Notes: a model not told the origin generated them from the letters alone. A stretch of 34,695 nucleotides of DNA from Marinilabilia salmonicolor (GCF_003003035.1 NZ_PVTS01000023.1:1-34695); one strand, 5' to 3'. Positions 26,279-34,215 are shown, counted from the stretch's first letter. Translations and numbers: made by a program.

Positions 26279-26295
26279 TAATCGACATAAAGCAT

Positions 26296-26342
26296 TGACT
26301 GACAGTCACAATATTTTTCACTGTATCACACTTGTATCACAC
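26296..26342. repeat. Palindrome and direct repeats next to att-like site
   Basis: A perfect 13-bp palindrome, TGACTGACAGTCA (26296-26308), is followed by two direct copies of TGTATCACAC at 26322-26331 and 26333-26342, spaced by 11 bp, about one helical turn. They lie between the tRNA fragment and the ParA gene. They could be integrase arm sites, or a partition or autoregulatory site for the ParA operon. Confidence 0.45.
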
Positions 26343-26409
26343 AAATTTTTGGTTGTAGGTTTTTAAGTTTTTAAGTTTGGATTGGCGATAACTTAAAAAT
26401 TTAAACAAA

Positions 26410-27072
26410 ATGACAACACTCTCTTATGTGTCCACCAAAGGTGGCGTAGGGAAAAGCACTCTCAGTTGGATTACGGCCTGTTCACTGGCCCATGACTACA
26501 GCAGGAGGGTCTGCATTGTTGACGCAGACCTCCAGCTTAGTCTCTTCAAGAACGCATCGGTTCAGGAAAACCTTCCTTTTTCGGTTATTCCGGCTTCCCT
26601 GCCTGAAATATACGAAAAGGTAAAGAGTTTAAACAGCGATTTCGATACAATTATTATCGACATGCCAGGCTTTCTTCATACTCCTGACGGTAGCCGCAAA
26701 GAAATTACCGAATTCCTGTTTTTCGTTGATGTGATGCTGCTCCCACTGAAAGTGCATGACTTTGATGCCTTAAATCTGCTTGATTTCTCATCCATTGTTG
26801 CAGAAGTGAGTAAGGTCAGACAAAAAGAGTTCGGATTGGATCCCAATGTTGCCTGGTTCTTCAATGACTTACATGGTCGAAAAGAGATCCGGCAAATGGA
26901 ACGATTGCTTGAGCAAAACAAGTTACCTGTCCTGGGACGGAATTTATCACGCTCTGTTTTCTATGAGCGTGCCATTCGCACCTCCGAGAGTTTGCTTACC
27001 TCCTCCTCTACCCCAGCGAAAATCAAAAATGAGTTCAGACTCTTCATGGATCAAATCATCAAACTTCTTTAG
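26410..27072 (+). CDS. ParA-family partition-type ATPase
   Basis: 220 residues. Deviant Walker A motif KGGVGKST at 10-17 with the signature Lys10, Walker A' IVDADLQ around Asp38-Asp40, and Walker B-like IIIDMPG with Asp84. It lacks an N-terminal DNA-binding domain, so it is the short ParA type found with small partner proteins on plasmids and integrative elements. These ATPases bind DNA without sequence preference and move cargo, usually the element's DNA. The start is ATG at 26410, preceded by an A-rich leader. The next gene begins two bases after its stop, and RNase HI follows, forming a three-gene cassette. A role in element maintenance or conjugal transfer (as for TraA-like ParA proteins of Bacteroidota elements) is inferred. 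Confidence 0.92.
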   Translation: MTTLSYVSTKGGVGKSTLSWITACSLAHDYSRRVCIVDADLQLSLFKNASVQENLPFSVIPASLPEIYEKVKSLNSDFDTIIIDMPGFLHTPDGSRKEITEFLFFVDVMLLPLKVHDFDALNLLDFSSIVAEVSKVRQKEFGLDPNVAWFFNDLHGRKEIRQMERLLEQNKLPVLGRNLSRSVFYERAIRTSESLLTSSSTPAKIKNEFRLFMDQIIKLL

Positions 27073-27074
27073 TC

Positions 27075-27368
27075 ATGGCAAAATCTATCTTTGAAAAACT
27101 CTCCGATGAGTCTGTAGTAAATCAGATCCGGGTACATTCAAAATCGCATCTTGAAAACATCCGGCGGGAAAACAGAAAAGGTTCCGGCAGGAAGAAAGCC
27201 GAGTGCGCTCCTCATTTACAGAAATACTATGCAGACGGGCCTGGCAATGATGTTATCCAGGTAAGTAAAGAACTTAAGAAAGCCCTTAATCTCAAAAAGA
27301 TTGAGACCGGTAAGCCTGTAAAACTTCTCGTTGCAGAGGCCATCGTTGAATATCTGGGTATAGAATAA
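27075..27368 (+). CDS. Small basic ParA partner, probable RHH DNA-binding protein
   Basis: 97 residues, strongly basic in the middle (RRENRKGSGRKKAE). The C-terminal part VIQVSKELKKALNLKKIETG followed by KPVKLLVAEAIVEYL fits a strand-helix-helix ribbon-helix-helix unit, as in small ParB/CopG-type or DUF3408-like partners. It starts two bases after the parA stop, implying coupled translation. Expected role: bind a centromere-like site, possibly the direct repeats at 26322-26342, and recruit ParA. The family is not recognised with certainty. Confidence 0.75.
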   Translation: MAKSIFEKLSDESVVNQIRVHSKSHLENIRRENRKGSGRKKAECAPHLQKYYADGPGNDVIQVSKELKKALNLKKIETGKPVKLLVAEAIVEYLGIE

Positions 27369-27387
27369 CTTCTCTTAGATATATACC

Positions 27388-27843
27388 ATGCAAAAGGTCA
27401 TAATTTTTACTGACGGAGCCTGCAAAGGCAATCCGGGTAGAGGGGGTATAGGCTACTACCTCATTAGCGAAGCAGGCAAAACACTCAAAGGTTCAAAGAG
27501 TTATCTCAGAACAACCAGCAGCCGAATGGAACTGATGGCTGCCATTGAGGCATTGCGTTTGTTGAAATTTCCCTGCAAAGTGGAACTTTATACCGATTCC
27601 CGCTACCTGGCTGATTCTGTAAATAAGGGATGGCTAAATACCTGGCTGGCTTCCCCCTTCTTTCTTAACCGGAAAAATGAGGATCTCTGGCGAAAATTAG
27701 CCAATGAAATGCAGAAGCACCAGGTCTCTATTCACTGGATAAAGGGACATTCACAAAACACCAGGAATTGTCGTGTGGATCGTCTGGCGTCCGGTGCTTG
27801 CAGCAGCCGAAAGTATTTAGCAGATCCGGGATACGGGCGATAA
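27388..27843 (+). CDS. rnhA: Ribonuclease HI
   Basis: 151 residues, the normal single-domain length. Cuts the RNA strand of RNA-DNA hybrids. All catalytic residues are visible: Asp9 in FTDGACKGNPG, Glu48 in SSRMELMAAIEAL, Asp70 in LYTDSRYLADSV, His121 in IKGHSQN and Asp131 in CRVDRLAS. It has the WLNTW ... NRKNEDLW handle region of the E. coli type. It lies 19 bases after the RHH-like gene in the ParA cassette. Its last 89 bp occur again in decayed form at 26077-26164. Since it travels with a mobile cassette it may not be the cell's housekeeping enzyme. Confidence 0.95.
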   Translation: MQKVIIFTDGACKGNPGRGGIGYYLISEAGKTLKGSKSYLRTTSSRMELMAAIEALRLLKFPCKVELYTDSRYLADSVNKGWLNTWLASPFFLNRKNEDLWRKLANEMQKHQVSIHWIKGHSQNTRNCRVDRLASGACSSRKYLADPGYGR

Positions 27844-27915
27844 CGATATTGATTTAATTTCCGATTTTAATTAATTTTGAATTGCGGAGGGGGCTTTGCC
27901 TCCACCGTGCAAGGG

Positions 27916-27944
27916 AGTCGGTTCCGGAAGGGGCCGGCTTTTTT
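27916..27944 (+). terminator. Terminator of the ParA-RNase HI cassette
   Basis: AGTCGG pairs with CCGGCT (one G-U) around a 12-base loop that itself contains the self-complementary TTCCGGAA, and six T residues follow. It lies 73 bases after the RNase HI stop on the same strand. Confidence 0.6.
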
Positions 27945-28161
27945 CATTTAGAGGAATTCGACTAAATTGCTTTTTACAGAAAGCAATTTGTCTGGCATTT
28001 GTTTAATACAGAAAACAACATAAAGAGGCTTTCTTCAGAAATCATATAAGACATTTGCATTAGATCCCGTTGTGGTTGTTTGTTTTTAGTATTAAGAGAG
28101 CGACTGAGAAGAAAAAATCAGAAGGCTCTCCTTAATCCAGCGACAATGCCATTAATAAAAA

Positions 28162-28195
28162 ACCGGGATCTGCCTTTTTGAGAACAAACCCCGGT
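28162..28195 (-). terminator. Possible terminator of the chemotaxis receptor gene
   Basis: On the minus strand ACCGGG and CCCGGT flank a 22-base loop and are followed by TTTTTT. The distance to the receptor stop codon is 125 bases. The loop is long, so confidence is moderate. Confidence 0.5.
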
Positions 28196-28319
28196 AAAAT
28201 AACTTAAACTATTGAAATGAGCATGGCCAGGATAGTCACAAAGTTCATGTGCAAACTCCAACCATGCGGGTTCCATCAGGCCAATAAGTTAATTTTATTT
28301 TTTCATAAGAATTCTATTA

Positions 28320-29999
28320 TCAATATCTTTCAAACTCTTTTAAATCCTCGGCTTCGATGTGAAGTTTCCCCTCATTATCCGAGGTCTCAATTTGTTGAAA
28401 TACTTCTTCAGAATCCAGTTTCTCTTCAAAAATACTTGTATTATGATCTATTGAAGCATCCCCTGTATTAGTTTTAAAGAATTTAACCAGTTGCCGGATT
28501 TCTTCGGCCTGGTTGGCCAACTCTTCCGAACTTGCACTCATCTCTTCAGCAGAAGCAGCGTTTTGCTGAATGACCATACTGAGCTGAGAAAGGGCCTCAT
28601 TCACCTGGTTAGCACCGGATTTTTGCTCATAACTGGAAGCTGTAATTTCCTCTACCAAAGATGAAGTTTGTCTGATTTCAGGCACTATGTTTTGCAAAGC
28701 TTCTCCTGCATCTTCAGATACTTCAACGGTTTGTTTTGAAATCTTAATAATATCATCCGCTGCATTTCGACTCAATTCCGCCAGCTTTCGGACTTCAGAT
28801 GCAACAACAGCAAATCCCTTCCCTTCTTCTCCAGCCCTGGCAGATTCAACGGCTGCATTAAGAGCAAGAATATTCGTTTGAAATGCAATGTCATTAATGA
28901 TCTTAATCTTCTCAGAAATATTATTAATCGAATCCACCGTCTCCTGCACGACTTTATTCCCTTTTTCAACACTTTCGGTAGTCTTTTCTGCAACGGTCTT
29001 TGTTTTGGAAGCATTTGAGGAGTTTTGCTCAATATTTGAAGTTATTTCCTCCATGGTTGACGAAACCTCTTCTGCTGAAGACGCCTGTTCGTTTGCTCCT
29101 GATGAAATTTTTTGTGCTGCCTGACTCATTTCCTCACCAGCCAGGGTAATATTAACAACTCCGTTCATCAGATTCCCAATAATATGATCAAGATTTTCCC
29201 TCATTTTATCCATTGCTCTGGCAAGACTTCCTATTTCGTCTTTACGGCTGAGCATCTTAACGTCAATATTTACGGTAAGATCGCCACCGGCAATTTGCTC
29301 TGTGATTTTAATTCCTTTTTTAATGCTTTTAGCGAAGGTTGAAGACAGAAAATAGGCAATTAGCAATCCTAAAACAATTATAATAATTAAAATGGTTGTA
29401 AGAGATGCTATTGCCTGAATCATCACCAGTTCTGCATCTTTGATGTTTCCTTTGATATCTTCAAAAGAAGAACCGGCTATAAATTCACTTTCATCATCAA
29501 TCTTCTTCGAAAGGAGCACCATTTCATTGTATAGTGACGCCAAATCAGCCTCTTTGAATTCTGAATTATCTACTGAAGTTTCAGCAATTTCAATATATTC
29601 CCTTGTTAAACTGGAGTATTTTTCAACATCCTTGTCGATTTCAGTAAAGGCATCAATAATCTGCCCTGAAGCATTGCTGCTTTGCATGACCGGAAGCGCT
29701 CTTTTTATTATGGACTGAGTAGTGTCAATGTAAGTCAAACCTTCAGTGGCTTCCTCCAAATCTTCACCCAAAACATACTGCACCATGTGATATCTTCCTT
29801 TAAGCCAATTGGTCTGAATTTGGGTTGAAAAATCGCTTGCCGGTACGGACTCAGCATTAATTTGCAATAACTGATCCCTCTCCATATACAAAATTGTCAT
29901 TGTGTAAAAAGCATTGGCTCCAAAAAGAAGAATAATCACTGCAAACCCAAGTGAAATTTTTGTTTTAAATTTTAAATCAGAAATCCTTATTTTTCTCAT
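28320..29999 (-). CDS. Methyl-accepting chemotaxis protein
   Basis: 559 residues. Membrane segments at about 15-36 and 194-218 enclose a helical periplasmic sensor (37-193) of the four-helix-bundle type. HAMP domain at about 219-272, then the cytoplasmic signalling coiled coil whose hairpin tip, [20 protein letters not shown] and on through [15 protein letters not shown], spans about 373-407 and is highly conserved for CheW/CheA contact. Gln/Glu-rich methylation helices flank it ([40 protein letters not shown]). The acidic tail ([20 protein letters not shown]) has no NWETF-like CheR-binding pentapeptide. No che genes are nearby, so the partners lie elsewhere. The ligand is unknown. Confidence 0.96.
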   Translation of the reverse strand: MRKIRISDLKFKTKISLGFAVIILLFGANAFYTMTILYMERDQLLQINAESVPASDFSTQIQTNWLKGRYHMVQYVLGEDLEEATEGLTYIDTTQSIIKRALPVMQSSNASGQIIDAFTEIDKDVEKYSSLTREYIEIAETSVDNSEFKEADLASLYNEMVLLSKKIDDESEFIAGSSFEDIKGNIKDAELVMIQAIASLTTILIIIIVLGLLIAYFLSSTFAKSIKKGIKITEQIAGGDLTVNIDVKMLSRKDEIGSLARAMDKMRENLDHIIGNLMNGVVNITLAGEEMSQAAQKISSGANEQASSAEEVSSTMEEITSNIEQNSSNASKTKTVAEKTTESVEKGNKVVQETVDSINNISEKIKIINDIAFQTNILALNAAVESARAGEEGKGFAVVASEVRKLAELSRNAADDIIKISKQTVEVSEDAGEALQNIVPEIRQTSSLVEEITASSYEQKSGANQVNEALSQLSMVIQQNAASAEEMSASSEELANQAEEIRQLVKFFKTNTGDASIDHNTSIFEEKLDSEEVFQQIETSDNEGKLHIEAEDLKEFERY

Positions 30000-30012
30000 A
30001 ATTAATGGTTTT

Positions 30013-30030
30013 TACCGAAGAATTTCGGTA
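30013..30030. promoter_or_regulatory. Perfect hairpin in chemotaxis receptor leader
   Basis: TACCGAA-GAAT-TTCGGTA, a perfect seven-pair stem with four-base loop, ends 13 bases before the start codon of the receptor gene. It could be an operator or a hairpin at the ribosome entry site; there is no T tract to make it a terminator. Confidence 0.4.
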
Positions 30031-30321
30031 GTAGAATGTGGATTATTATAAATACGAAAACTGAAACCTCTTTCAAAGGTTCCTGGGGGTAGAGAATAAA
30101 AAGAACAATCCTGTGAAGTATATAATTCTACGAAAGCATTAAGCTGAGGTTCGGCTCTTTATTTTTCTTTAGGAAGAATAAAGATAATTTTAGCGTACAT
30201 ATTGACTAAACGCTCATAATCAAAAAGATACTGCCAATAAAATTTTATAAAAGACTAAAATATTTACAACAATTAACTGACAAATGTCAATACTGAAGAT
30301 CAGAATGGTCAAAAAAAAAGA

Positions 30322-30394
30322 AGACACCCGGCAGATATAAGTTAATAGTATCGAGGGCCATGAAGATAGAATTACTATAACGAACCGGGTGTCT
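30322..30394 (-). terminator. Long inverted repeat, terminator-like
   Basis: AGACACCCGG (30322-30331) and CCGGGTGTCT (30385-30394) are perfect inverted repeats around 53 bases. On the minus strand the second arm is followed, after TTC, by nine T residues. It lies 90 bases behind the stop codon of the 120-residue protein gene. The interior can also pair in part (GTTATAGTAAT against ATACTATTAAC), suggesting one large structure or a small RNA ending in an intrinsic terminator. Confidence 0.5.
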
Positions 30395-30483
30395 ATTGAG
30401 GTTGGAAAAGAAAAATTATATTGTGGCTCTGTTCATATCAAACATAAATATTATTAATTCACTCCTTAATTTTGATTAAAGAA

Positions 30484-30846
30484 TTAGGAACATCGTAAAA
30501 ACGTTTCAAAAAACCTCAACTGCTCAAAATAATTGAGTTTAATTAGTGAAGGTGATAACAGGTAGTTCTTTACCCAAAAATTCAAGTGACAATTTCTTCC
30601 AAGAATACAAAGACCTTTCATTTTGAAATAATAGTCCAGGACTTCTTCATCCTTAAATCTATGATTTGTAATATCATGAAATGTATTTACTATCTCCTGC
30701 TTTTGTTGATGTCCTTTCGGAAAAACAATATCTTCCAGTATTTCTACCGCCTTACTCCTTACAATTAAGGGCATTTTCCTCCTGGAAATAAAGTAGCCGA
30801 AAGGAATAATGACTGCAAATACAAAAAGTAACGTAATATCGTCCAT
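30484..30846 (-). CDS. Small membrane protein, unknown
   Basis: 120 residues with one N-terminal membrane segment (about 5-20, LLFVFAVIIPFGYFI) and a cytoplasmic basic, aromatic-rich remainder (KGLCILGRNCHLNFWVKNYL). No family recognised. The ATG directly follows the TGA of the upstream gene (TGAATG), so translation is coupled and the two genes form one unit. Confidence 0.55.
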   Translation of the reverse strand: MDDITLLFVFAVIIPFGYFISRRKMPLIVRSKAVEILEDIVFPKGHQQKQEIVNTFHDITNHRFKDEEVLDYYFKMKGLCILGRNCHLNFWVKNYLLSPSLIKLNYFEQLRFFETFLRCS

Positions 30847-31092
30847 TCATCTCATTGGTTTGTTTTGAATATCTACGTCAAAGGTTTCAATAAGTTTCAC
30901 ATGGATCATATTAATTTCTAATAAATTCTCATTGATTCTGGCTTTTTTATTATTATGCATAGGAGTTTTTAAATAAATTTTTCGGATCTTTCTTAAAACC
31001 AAAAGTCGGTGAGCAACGTATGTTATCTTATGTTCTTTCCCAAATTGAAAGAAGTGAGCATCCGGATTAATGGTAACTATTTTTGAAACCAA
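30847..31092 (-). CDS. Small basic protein, unknown, start uncertain
   Basis: About 81 residues from a TTG at 31092; the frame stays open for a further eleven codons upstream with no ATG, so the start is unclear and the gene may have lost its 5' end. The product is basic (HRLLVLRKIRKIYLKTPMHN) without a signal or membrane segment. No family recognised. Its stop touches the ATG of the downstream gene. Divergent from the sensor kinase at 31186. Confidence 0.4.
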   Translation of the reverse strand: MVSKIVTINPDAHFFQFGKEHKITYVAHRLLVLRKIRKIYLKTPMHNNKKARINENLLEINMIHVKLIETFDVDIQNKPMR

Positions 31093-31185
31093 CTTCAGAT
31101 TAGCTGCTTTTGGGGGATAGTTTTTTTATGCAAAGAGCCATTTGTTACTGATAAATATTACTTGATATCACAATACCTTTAAAAT

Positions 31186-33216
31186 ATGATTCCTGAAAAA
31201 TTGATTTGTTTATTCGTGTTTACATTGTCATTAAGCAGTTTTGCACAAATCAACCACCCTGGGTTATTGTTGACTTCTGAAGAGGAATTATGGTTGCAAA
31301 AAAATAAGGAGAAGATCAGGTATGCTCCAGATCCATCCTGGGCTCCACGTGAATTCATTGATGACAAAGGTGAACACAAAGGAATCGTTGCTGATTACAT
31401 CAGGCTTATCGAAAAGAAACTTGGAGTTAAATTTCAATTGGTTAGATATAACTCCTGGGTTGAAGTAATGGATGCATTAGAAAATGGAGAGGTGGACTTT
31501 TCAGGAAGTGTTCATAAATCACCCAAAAGAGAGCAATTTCTTCAAATAACAGATCCCTTTTTGAAATCTCCAATTGGAATAATAGTCAAAGATTACAACA
31601 CAGAAAGCATATCTGAAAAGGAAATCGGGAAAATGAAACTTGCCTGCCCGGATAGTTATGGCAGCCTGGATTATATCCGCAAGACTTATCCCAATGCAGA
31701 GATCGTTTTATGTGAAGATGATTTCTCAGCTCTGATGAAAGTTACATTTGGAGAGGCAGAAGGAGCTGTAATTGATCTAATGACTGCCAATCACTTAATT
31801 GATGTCCACGGACTACAGAACCTGCACCTGGTTAGAACCCTTGACTTTAACTGGGAAATAGGAATTGGAGTTGTTAAGAATCAACCGATGTTGTATGCAA
31901 TTCTGGAAAAGGCATTAGATTCTATTTCGGAGGCTGAGAGAGAAAAGATTTATCACAATTGGGTAAAACTTGATGGATTAAAGGCACCTAATTTCTTTGA
32001 AAAGCATCAGAAGATAATCATTGTTATATTTGGAATCATTTTCATTTTGCTTCTAATTGCCCTCTCGGTTTCATTTCTTTTAAAAAGAATGGTCAATAAG
32101 CGGACCATCAAACTAGACCTACTCATGAAAGACCTTGCAAGGAAAGAGGAACAGTATAGGTTACTCGTGGAAAACCAAACAGACTTCATCGTAAAAATGG
32201 ATCTTGAAGGGCGCTTTCTTTTTGTAAGTTCGTCATTTTGTAAGTTTTTTGGTAAACCAGAAGCCGAATTATTGGGAAAACCATTTCATTTTTTACTGCA
32301 TGAACCTGATTTAGTTAATACCGAAAAGCGCTTTAAAGCAATGTTTACAGCTCCTTATCATTCGAAAGTAGAAAATCGCGTTTTTACAGAAGAAGGAATT
32401 CGATGGCTTGGATGGACGGGTAAGGGAGTCTTAAACGAAAATGGGCATGTTGTTGAAATAATAGCTATTGGTCGCGATATTACAGAAAAAAAGAGGGCCG
32501 AAAAGGAGCTAATCCGGGCAAAGGAACAGGCAGAAGAAAGCGATCGACTCAAAACAGCATTTCTTGCCAATATCAGCCATGAGATACGAACTCCCATGAA
32601 TGCCATAATGGGGTTTGCAACCCTGCTTCCTACAGAAACAAAAAAAGAACTGGTTGATCAGTACTCAGAGATTATCAGAACTAATTCAGAGCTTTTGGTC
32701 CACATCATTGATGATATTGTTCTCTATTCCAGACTTCAGGCAAAAGGTTTTATTGAGGAAAATAATGAGTTCCTCCCCGGAGTACTTTTAAATTTCCTGA
32801 AACGGACTTATGATACTCCTGAATATCAGGGAAAAGTTCAGTTACGTATTGAAAACCGAACCGAAGAAACCCTGAAGATTAAAACCGATTACGAAAAGCT
32901 GAAACAAATTTTGATGAATTTGACGGGAAATGCTTTTAAATATACTCCATCTGGCACAATAACTATCGGTGCTGAGCAAAAAAACAATATGATAATCTTT
33001 TTTGTAAAAGATACCGGAATTGGAATTCCTCAATCGGAGATTGTGGAAATTTTTGAACGATTCTTCCGTGGAAGTAATGCGAATAAAGAGACAATTCCCG
33101 GCACCGGTTTAGGATTAAGTATCGTCAAAGAATTGGTTGACCTGCTGAATGGCGAGGTATGGGTTGAAAGTGAGGTAGATAAAGGAAGTACTTTTTATGT
33201 AGCATTAAAGAGTTAA
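31186..33216 (+). CDS. Sensor histidine kinase with periplasmic solute-binding domain and PAS
   Basis: 676 residues. Signal peptide (to about residue 20), then a family-3 solute-binding domain at about 38-265 (IRYAPDPSWAPREFIDDKGE, GIVADYIRLIEKKLGVKFQL, VDFSGSVHKSPKREQFLQIT). Membrane helix at about 277-298, PAS domain at about 325-440 (EEQYRLLVENQTDFIVKMDL), HisKA with phospho-acceptor His465 in FLANISHEIRTPMNAIMGFA, and HATPase domain with DTGIGIP and GTGLGLSIV to the C-terminus. The layout resembles the sensor part of BvgS/EvgS-type kinases, which sense a small ligand with a Venus-flytrap domain outside the membrane. It has no receiver domain and no response regulator gene adjoins, so its partner is elsewhere. 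Confidence 0.95.
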   Translation: MIPEKLICLFVFTLSLSSFAQINHPGLLLTSEEELWLQKNKEKIRYAPDPSWAPREFIDDKGEHKGIVADYIRLIEKKLGVKFQLVRYNSWVEVMDALENGEVDFSGSVHKSPKREQFLQITDPFLKSPIGIIVKDYNTESISEKEIGKMKLACPDSYGSLDYIRKTYPNAEIVLCEDDFSALMKVTFGEAEGAVIDLMTANHLIDVHGLQNLHLVRTLDFNWEIGIGVVKNQPMLYAILEKALDSISEAEREKIYHNWVKLDGLKAPNFFEKHQKIIIVIFGIIFILLLIALSVSFLLKRMVNKRTIKLDLLMKDLARKEEQYRLLVENQTDFIVKMDLEGRFLFVSSSFCKFFGKPEAELLGKPFHFLLHEPDLVNTEKRFKAMFTAPYHSKVENRVFTEEGIRWLGWTGKGVLNENGHVVEIIAIGRDITEKKRAEKELIRAKEQAEESDRLKTAFLANISHEIRTPMNAIMGFATLLPTETKKELVDQYSEIIRTNSELLVHIIDDIVLYSRLQAKGFIEENNEFLPGVLLNFLKRTYDTPEYQGKVQLRIENRTEETLKIKTDYEKLKQILMNLTGNAFKYTPSGTITIGAEQKNNMIIFFVKDTGIGIPQSEIVEIFERFFRGSNANKETIPGTGLGLSIVKELVDLLNGEVWVESEVDKGSTFYVALKS

Positions 33217-33233
33217 AGCACTCAAATGTATTG

Positions 33234-33241
33234 TATCTTTG
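33234..33241 (+). promoter_or_regulatory. Bacteroidota-type -7 box
   Basis: TATCTTTG matches the TAnnTTTG consensus of the primary Bacteroidota sigma factor. It ends four bases before the ATG at 33246, so the mRNA would be nearly leaderless. No TTTG is seen at the expected -33 position. Confidence 0.55.
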
Positions 33242-33245
33242 TGCT

Positions 33246-33620
33246 ATGAAAATGACGCTTCAAATAGTTTCATTGTTACAAGCAGTACTCTTTTGCAGTA
33301 TTACGCTATTTTACAGCAATTCAGTAAATGAGGAATCTGAAAATTATTTTTCAAAGACGTCTTCACAAGCTGGCTATTACTCATTTTCATCACGCAGTTT
33401 CTATCTTCCGGTCTCTTCAAATCAGGAATTTGCCAGCAACTTCAACAAAATTCCCACGCAAACCCGGACGAGTCAGTATTTTAATTTTGACTTTTCAACC
33501 AGAATAACAGAATTTGTTTTAAACAATAATTCTTCTGATTATCTTTATTATTCACTCCATTTAATTCATATCAGACTTAATCCCCCTGATATTATTTATC
33601 CCTTTCATGATTTCTGGTAA
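33246..33620 (+). CDS. Small exported or membrane-anchored protein, unknown
   Basis: 124 residues from the ATG at 33246 (the frame opens at a TTG five codons earlier inside the promoter; a second ATG follows two codons later). The first 25 residues form a signal-like hydrophobic helix (MTLQIVSLLQAVLFCSITLF). The rest is rich in Ser, Tyr, Phe and Asn (YYSFSSRSFYLPVSSNQEFA) and ends PPDIIYPFHDFW. No family recognised. It follows the sensor kinase by 29 bases but has its own promoter. Confidence 0.6.
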   Translation: MKMTLQIVSLLQAVLFCSITLFYSNSVNEESENYFSKTSSQAGYYSFSSRSFYLPVSSNQEFASNFNKIPTQTRTSQYFNFDFSTRITEFVLNNNSSDYLYYSLHLIHIRLNPPDIIYPFHDFW

Positions 33621-33723
33621 TTGCTTTAGCTTTTAAAATTGTACGGATTAATAAATCCTTTGAGACGTTCAGGCATTTCATTATTTGAGATGCCAATATT
33701 TAAAAAGCTAAAAAGAAATTAAA

Positions 33724-34215
33724 ATGGAAAATTCATCAATAATCACCTTATTGGTGGTGATAATTGTAATGGTATTACTTTATGTAATTCTTCGCATTTC
33801 GCAAACAAAGAAAAAATCCAGGATAAAAAGAGAACTTCTTGATCTGGCCGAAAAAAGCAACAGTACAATAACAGATTTTGATTTTTGGAATAACTGCGAA
33901 ATCGGTTTTGATAGAAATAGTGGACACTTGTTTTTTATCCGATTAAAATGCGGAGATAAGAAAAATTCAATCTTAGACTTAAAAGAAGTGAGCAGTTGCG
34001 AAATGAATAAGGAAGTAAGAACAATTTCCTCAGGAAAAGGCAAACAAAGTGTGATTGACAAATTAGAACTGATACTAAACCATAAAAACCGCGAAAAAAC
34101 AAGACTTGAATTTTATAACACCGAATGTGACAACCTCAACTTAGATGGGGAACTTCAATTAACTGAGAAATGGGCTGATATTGTCAATAATTTCATTCAG
34201 ACCTATAAAAAATGA
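33724..34215 (+). CDS. Small membrane-anchored protein, unknown
   Basis: 163 residues. One N-terminal membrane helix (about 5-24, IITLLVVIIVMVLLYVILRI), a basic stop-transfer stretch (QTKKKSRIKRE), then a soluble cytoplasmic domain with alternating strands (GHLFFIRLKCGDKKNSILDL, KTRLEFYNTECDNLNLDGEL) and a C-terminal helix (KWADIVNNFIQTYKK). Strands closed by one helix are compatible with a PH-like domain, but I recognise no family. It has a 103-bp leader. Confidence 0.7.
   Translation: MENSSIITLLVVIIVMVLLYVILRISQTKKKSRIKRELLDLAEKSNSTITDFDFWNNCEIGFDRNSGHLFFIRLKCGDKKNSILDLKEVSSCEMNKEVRTISSGKGKQSVIDKLELILNHKNREKTRLEFYNTECDNLNLDGELQLTEKWADIVNNFIQTYKK

Larger units (their letters stand above)
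27844..28319. other. Intergenic region between convergent genes; several hairpins
   Basis: 476 bp without a gene. Hairpins seen: GGAGG/CCTCC at 27886-27903; AGTCGG/CCGGCT at 27916-27939 with T tract (terminator below); an imperfect inverted repeat at 28093-28125 (TTAAGAGAGC ... GGCTCTCCTTAA) with inner CTGA/TCAG; and ACCGGG/CCCGGT at 28162-28195. No further copy of the tRNA fragment was found here. Confidence 0.5.
30000..30483. other. Intergenic region, no gene seen
   Basis: 484 bp, A/T-rich, between two minus-strand genes. Contains the leader hairpin at 30013-30030 and the long inverted repeat at 30322-30394. No coding frame or RNA gene is evident in the remaining sequence. Confidence 0.5.

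Noticed and set aside
26061-26321. 86-codon minus-strand frame over the tRNA scar and RNase HI remnant
   Set aside because: It reads through the terminator and antisense to the rnhA remnant; composition is not protein-like beyond a chance hydrophobic stretch.
26322-26342. Two TGTATCACAC repeats considered as a CRISPR start
   Set aside because: Only two short copies with a one-base gap; no spacer structure and no cas genes.
28217-28471. 84-codon plus-strand frame near the end of the chemotaxis receptor gene
   Set aside because: Mostly antisense to the receptor C-terminus; no supporting features.
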